Made by a program: the position numbers and the translations under genes. The notes beneath the pieces are model-generated. The model saw only the letters and a list, made by a program, of their open reading frames with translations. It was not told where the DNA came from and searched no databases. DNA of 64,000 nt from DATNIB01 sp035604685 (lineage in GTDB: Bacteria; Actinomycetota; Acidimicrobiia; Acidimicrobiales; RAAP-2): positions 67,445 through 131,444 of the forward strand of contig DATNIB010000035.1 in NCBI GenBank assembly GCA_035604685.1, given 5' to 3'. Of the stretch, positions 61,886 to 64,000 are shown one piece after another. How positions within the stretch are numbered: the first letter of the stretch is position 1; every line of letters starts with the position of its first letter.

Positions 61886-63061
61886 GTGGGGGGGTTGTCT
61901 CGGCGGGGGCTGTGGGTCGCGGTGCTGGCGCTGCTCGCGCTCGCGCCCGGCTCGGTCGGAGGGGCGAGCGCGGTGCGCGCGAAGCCGGCGACGGTCGGCG
62001 AGCGGATCGCGAGACCGCTCGAATCGGTCCAGCTGCCCGCCCCCGCCCTCCTCGTGACCCACGGCGGCGACGTCGCCGACCCATTCGTCCTGCGGGTGGG
62101 TAATCAGCTCCTGCTCTTCTCCTCGCAGGCCAGCTTCTTCGGGGAGAACGTGCCGCTCCGGGTGTCGGGGTCGCTGACCGAGTGGCGGGGGCCACCGATC
62201 GACGCCCTTCCGGTCCTCCCGGCCTGGGCCGACGACGGCTTCACCTGGGGTCCCGACGTGCGCCGCGTCGGGGCCCGCTACGTGCTGTGGTTCAGCGCGC
62301 CGCTGCGTTCCTCGGGCGCCGCCCTCACCAAGTGCATCGGCGAGGCCGTCTCCCGTTCGCCCTACGGCCCCTACCGGGCCGGCGCCGCGCCGCTCGTCTG
62401 CCAGCTCGACCACTACGGCTCGATCGATCCGCGCAGCTTCATGGACCGACGGGGCCGGCTGTGGCTCAGCTGGAAGTCCGACGACAACGCCGACCTGAAC
62501 GGCCCGGGCCACTCCTCCATCTACGTGCAGCGCCTGTCGCGGAGCGGCATCAGCCTGCTCGGGTCGCCGGTGCAGCTGCTCACGGCCGACGAGCCCTGGG
62601 AGGGGCGCATCGTGGAGGCGCCCGACATGGTCTACGCGGCCGACCACTACTGGCTGTTCTATTCGGGCAACTGGTTCAACCAGCCCGACTACGGCATCGG
62701 GGTCGCCGAGTGCGTCTCGCCGACGGGCCCCTGCGTGAAACCGATGGTCGGACCGTGGCTGGGCTCCAACGCCCAGGGGTCCGGTCCAGGGGAGGAGTCG
62801 GTCTTCACCGACCCCCAGGGCGCCTGGCTCCTCTACGCCCCGCACGCGGTCGACTACCAGGCGTCGACGCCGCGGCCGGTGGCGCTGATGCACATGGCCT
62901 TCGACCAGTTCGGGCCCTACGCGCTGGCGCCGACCACGCTGATCGTGCGGCACCCGCCGCCCCGCCGCCGCCCGATCCTGATCCAGACGCCCGGGCTCGG
63001 GCCGATTCAGGGGTCGCCGGCGATCCGGGTCACCAGCAGCGGCCTCCAGGAGAATGGATAG
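61886..63061 (+). CDS. Secreted glycoside hydrolase family 43-like protein
   Basis: A 391-residue exported protein. A signal peptide is clear (residues 1-32: SRRGLWVAVLALLALAPGSVGGASA). The rest looks like a five-bladed beta-propeller of the GH43 type: GGDVADPFVLRVGNQLLLFSS (base aspartate), GFTWGPDVRRVGARYVLWFSA, GSIDPRSFMDRRGRLWLSWKS (pKa-modulating aspartate) and GRIVEAPDMVYAADHYWLFYSGN (acid glutamate). All three acidic residues are present, so an arabinan- or xylan-type activity is possible. GTG 61886 gives the proper signal peptide; a TTG at 61895 is an alternative. Four or more cysteines may form disulphides. Confidence 0.85.
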   Translation: MGGLSRRGLWVAVLALLALAPGSVGGASAVRAKPATVGERIARPLESVQLPAPALLVTHGGDVADPFVLRVGNQLLLFSSQASFFGENVPLRVSGSLTEWRGPPIDALPVLPAWADDGFTWGPDVRRVGARYVLWFSAPLRSSGAALTKCIGEAVSRSPYGPYRAGAAPLVCQLDHYGSIDPRSFMDRRGRLWLSWKSDDNADLNGPGHSSIYVQRLSRSGISLLGSPVQLLTADEPWEGRIVEAPDMVYAADHYWLFYSGNWFNQPDYGIGVAECVSPTGPCVKPMVGPWLGSNAQGSGPGEESVFTDPQGAWLLYAPHAVDYQASTPRPVALMHMAFDQFGPYALAPTTLIVRHPPPRRRPILIQTPGLGPIQGSPAIRVTSSGLQENG

Positions 63062-63761
63062 CCGGCCCGGCCCGGACGAGGGCCGCGCGGAGCGCGAGGA
63101 GCGCGCGGAGTGGGGCGAGCGTTCGCGTGGCGAGCCGCGTTGGCCCGCCTCGATCGCCGTGCTGATCGCCATCGGCCTCCAGGTCGTCCTTCCCGAGCGC
63201 ATCGTCTTGGGGCCGCGCTGGCTGCTGCCCACTCTCGAGGGCGCGCTCGGCCTGGCGCTGCTCGTGACCAGCCCGAGGCGGCGCGGGCGCGAGTCGAACC
63301 GGCTGCGTGCCGTGTCGATCGGGCTCATCGCGCTGATCAACGCCGCCAACCTGGTGTCCCTCGGCTACCTGGTGAACGACCTCCTCTTCCCGAGGAGCAC
63401 CGCCGTTTCCGGGCGCGTCCTCGTGTACGCGTCGGTGCCCATCTGGCTGACCAACATGATCGTGTTCGCGCTCTGGTACTGGGAACTGGACCGGGGCGGG
63501 CCGGCGCTCCGGGTCACCGAAGCGCGCCACGCACCGGATTTCCTGTTCCCCCAGATGACCGCGCCCGGAGCGGTGCGGGGCGGGTGGTCCCCCTCGTTCC
63601 TCGACTACTTCTACACGTCGTTCACGAACGTCACGGCCTTCAGCCCGACCGACACCATGCCGCTCACGGCCTGGGCCAAGAGCCTGATGATGATCCAGTC
63701 GCTCGCCTCGCTGCTCACGGTCGCGCTGGTGGTGTCGCGGGCGGTCAACATCCTGGCCTGA
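63054..63761 (+). CDS. DUF1345 family membrane protein
   Basis: A 235-residue membrane protein. A charged cytoplasmic N-terminus (residues 1-28) precedes about five hydrophobic segments. The family block is recognisable: FALWYWELDRGGPALR, APDFLFPQM, and DYFYTSFTNVTAFSPTDTMPLTAWAKSLMMIQS, ending VVSRAVNILA. The role of the family is unknown; its C-terminal region vaguely resembles a pore helix of ion channels. ATG 63054 overlaps the end of the GH43-like gene by 8 bases. Confidence 0.85.
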   Translation: MDSRPGPDEGRAEREERAEWGERSRGEPRWPASIAVLIAIGLQVVLPERIVLGPRWLLPTLEGALGLALLVTSPRRRGRESNRLRAVSIGLIALINAANLVSLGYLVNDLLFPRSTAVSGRVLVYASVPIWLTNMIVFALWYWELDRGGPALRVTEARHAPDFLFPQMTAPGAVRGGWSPSFLDYFYTSFTNVTAFSPTDTMPLTAWAKSLMMIQSLASLLTVALVVSRAVNILA

Positions 63762-63792
63762 CCGGGAGGGCCGGAGCGGTGGCCCGCGGGGT

Positions 63793-64000
63793 TCAGGGTG
63801 CCGCCGGCAGCACGGTGAACGGGGCACCGGTGTTCGTGCGAACCACGCGGAAGTGGCGTCGATCCAAGGTGAGCAGACGGTCCGTTCGGTAGCGATCGGC
63901 GAGGATGACCAGCGAGGCGTCCGCAACGTCGATGTCTTGATCCTGGTAGCGCTCGATCACGGTGCGAATGTCGCGAAGGTCGCCCGCCTCGATCGCCGGC
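63793..64000 (-). CDS. PIN-domain ribonuclease (VapC-type toxin), C-terminal part
   Basis: On the minus strand an open frame enters from the right edge and ends with TGA at 63795-63793. The visible 68 residues include IRTVIERYQDQDIDVADASLVILADRY and LLTLDRRHFRVVR, the C-terminal half of a PIN domain with two of its acidic residues (DxxD-type DVADAS and TLDRRHF). VapC toxins cleave RNA and are paired with an antitoxin encoded just upstream, which would lie beyond the window. It converges with the DUF1345 gene. Confidence 0.8.
   Translation of the reverse strand, partial: PAIEAGDLRDIRTVIERYQDQDIDVADASLVILADRYRTDRLLTLDRRHFRVVRTNTGAPFTVLPAAP

Overview
The window is a very GC-rich, gene-dense stretch of an actinobacterial chromosome. 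Markers of that phylum are the bacterial proteasome activator Bpa, the actinobacterial-type integration host factor mIHF, a PriA without an ATPase P-loop, and a DUF1844 gene beside infC. Overlapping xTGA start/stop junctions and GTG starts are frequent. The class Acidimicrobiia is my best guess from gene order and protein style, but I could not run a search. There is no rRNA, tRNA, CRISPR, insertion sequence or prophage. Almost everything is core metabolism or information processing.

Layout. (1) 1-9590: end of lspA, rluD, a group 2 sigma factor, a histidine phosphatase, an Rrf2 regulator, a phosphodiesterase, bpa, dnaE and one unknown gene. (2) 9609-13369: leftward genes for an unknown protein, a YyaL-type thioredoxin-fold protein and a 2-hydroxyacid dehydrogenase. 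(3) 13654-19200: menaquinone genes menE, menB, menA, menH and menD on alternating strands. (4) 19265-25194: tyrS, several small or poorly known genes, an Nfu-type Fe-S protein and a prepilin-type peptidase. (5) 25249-30611: aroC-aroK-aroB-aroQ-pepP-efp-nusB, tightly coupled. (6) 30631-33494: a long dCTP deaminase behind a possible mini-ORF, an SDR oxidoreductase and an MBL hydrolase. (7) 33581-42808: a complete pyr operon, pyrR-pyrB-pyrC-carA-carB-pyrD-pyrF, with a probable PyrR-binding RNA hairpin. (8) 42818-51327: mihF-gmk-rpoZ-coaBC-metK-priA-def-fmt-tam-rpe. (9) 51357-55334: ribD-ribBA-ribH-hisG and a cold-shock-like gene. (10) 55340-61866: the DUF1844 gene, infC-rpmI-rplT, a SpoU methyltransferase, pheS and pheT. 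(11) 61886-64000: a secreted GH43-like protein, a DUF1345 membrane protein and the end of a PIN-domain gene.

The genes supply pyrimidines, aromatic precursors, menaquinone and riboflavin, together with replication, translation and start-methionine processing (metK, fmt, def). I found no obviously new multi-gene system. The interesting signals are regulatory. About twenty genes have a TANNNT-like -10 box 5-8 bases before the start codon, implying widespread leaderless transcription. Two of these boxes are symmetric and sit between divergent genes. Two others precede short ORFs coupled to the next gene. infC appears to start at ATA behind a folded leader. pyrB and the SpoU gene appear to start at CTG. 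TyrRS has an altered HIGH motif. An 80-residue zinc-knuckle gene has a long structured leader. All functional calls rest on reading motifs by eye.
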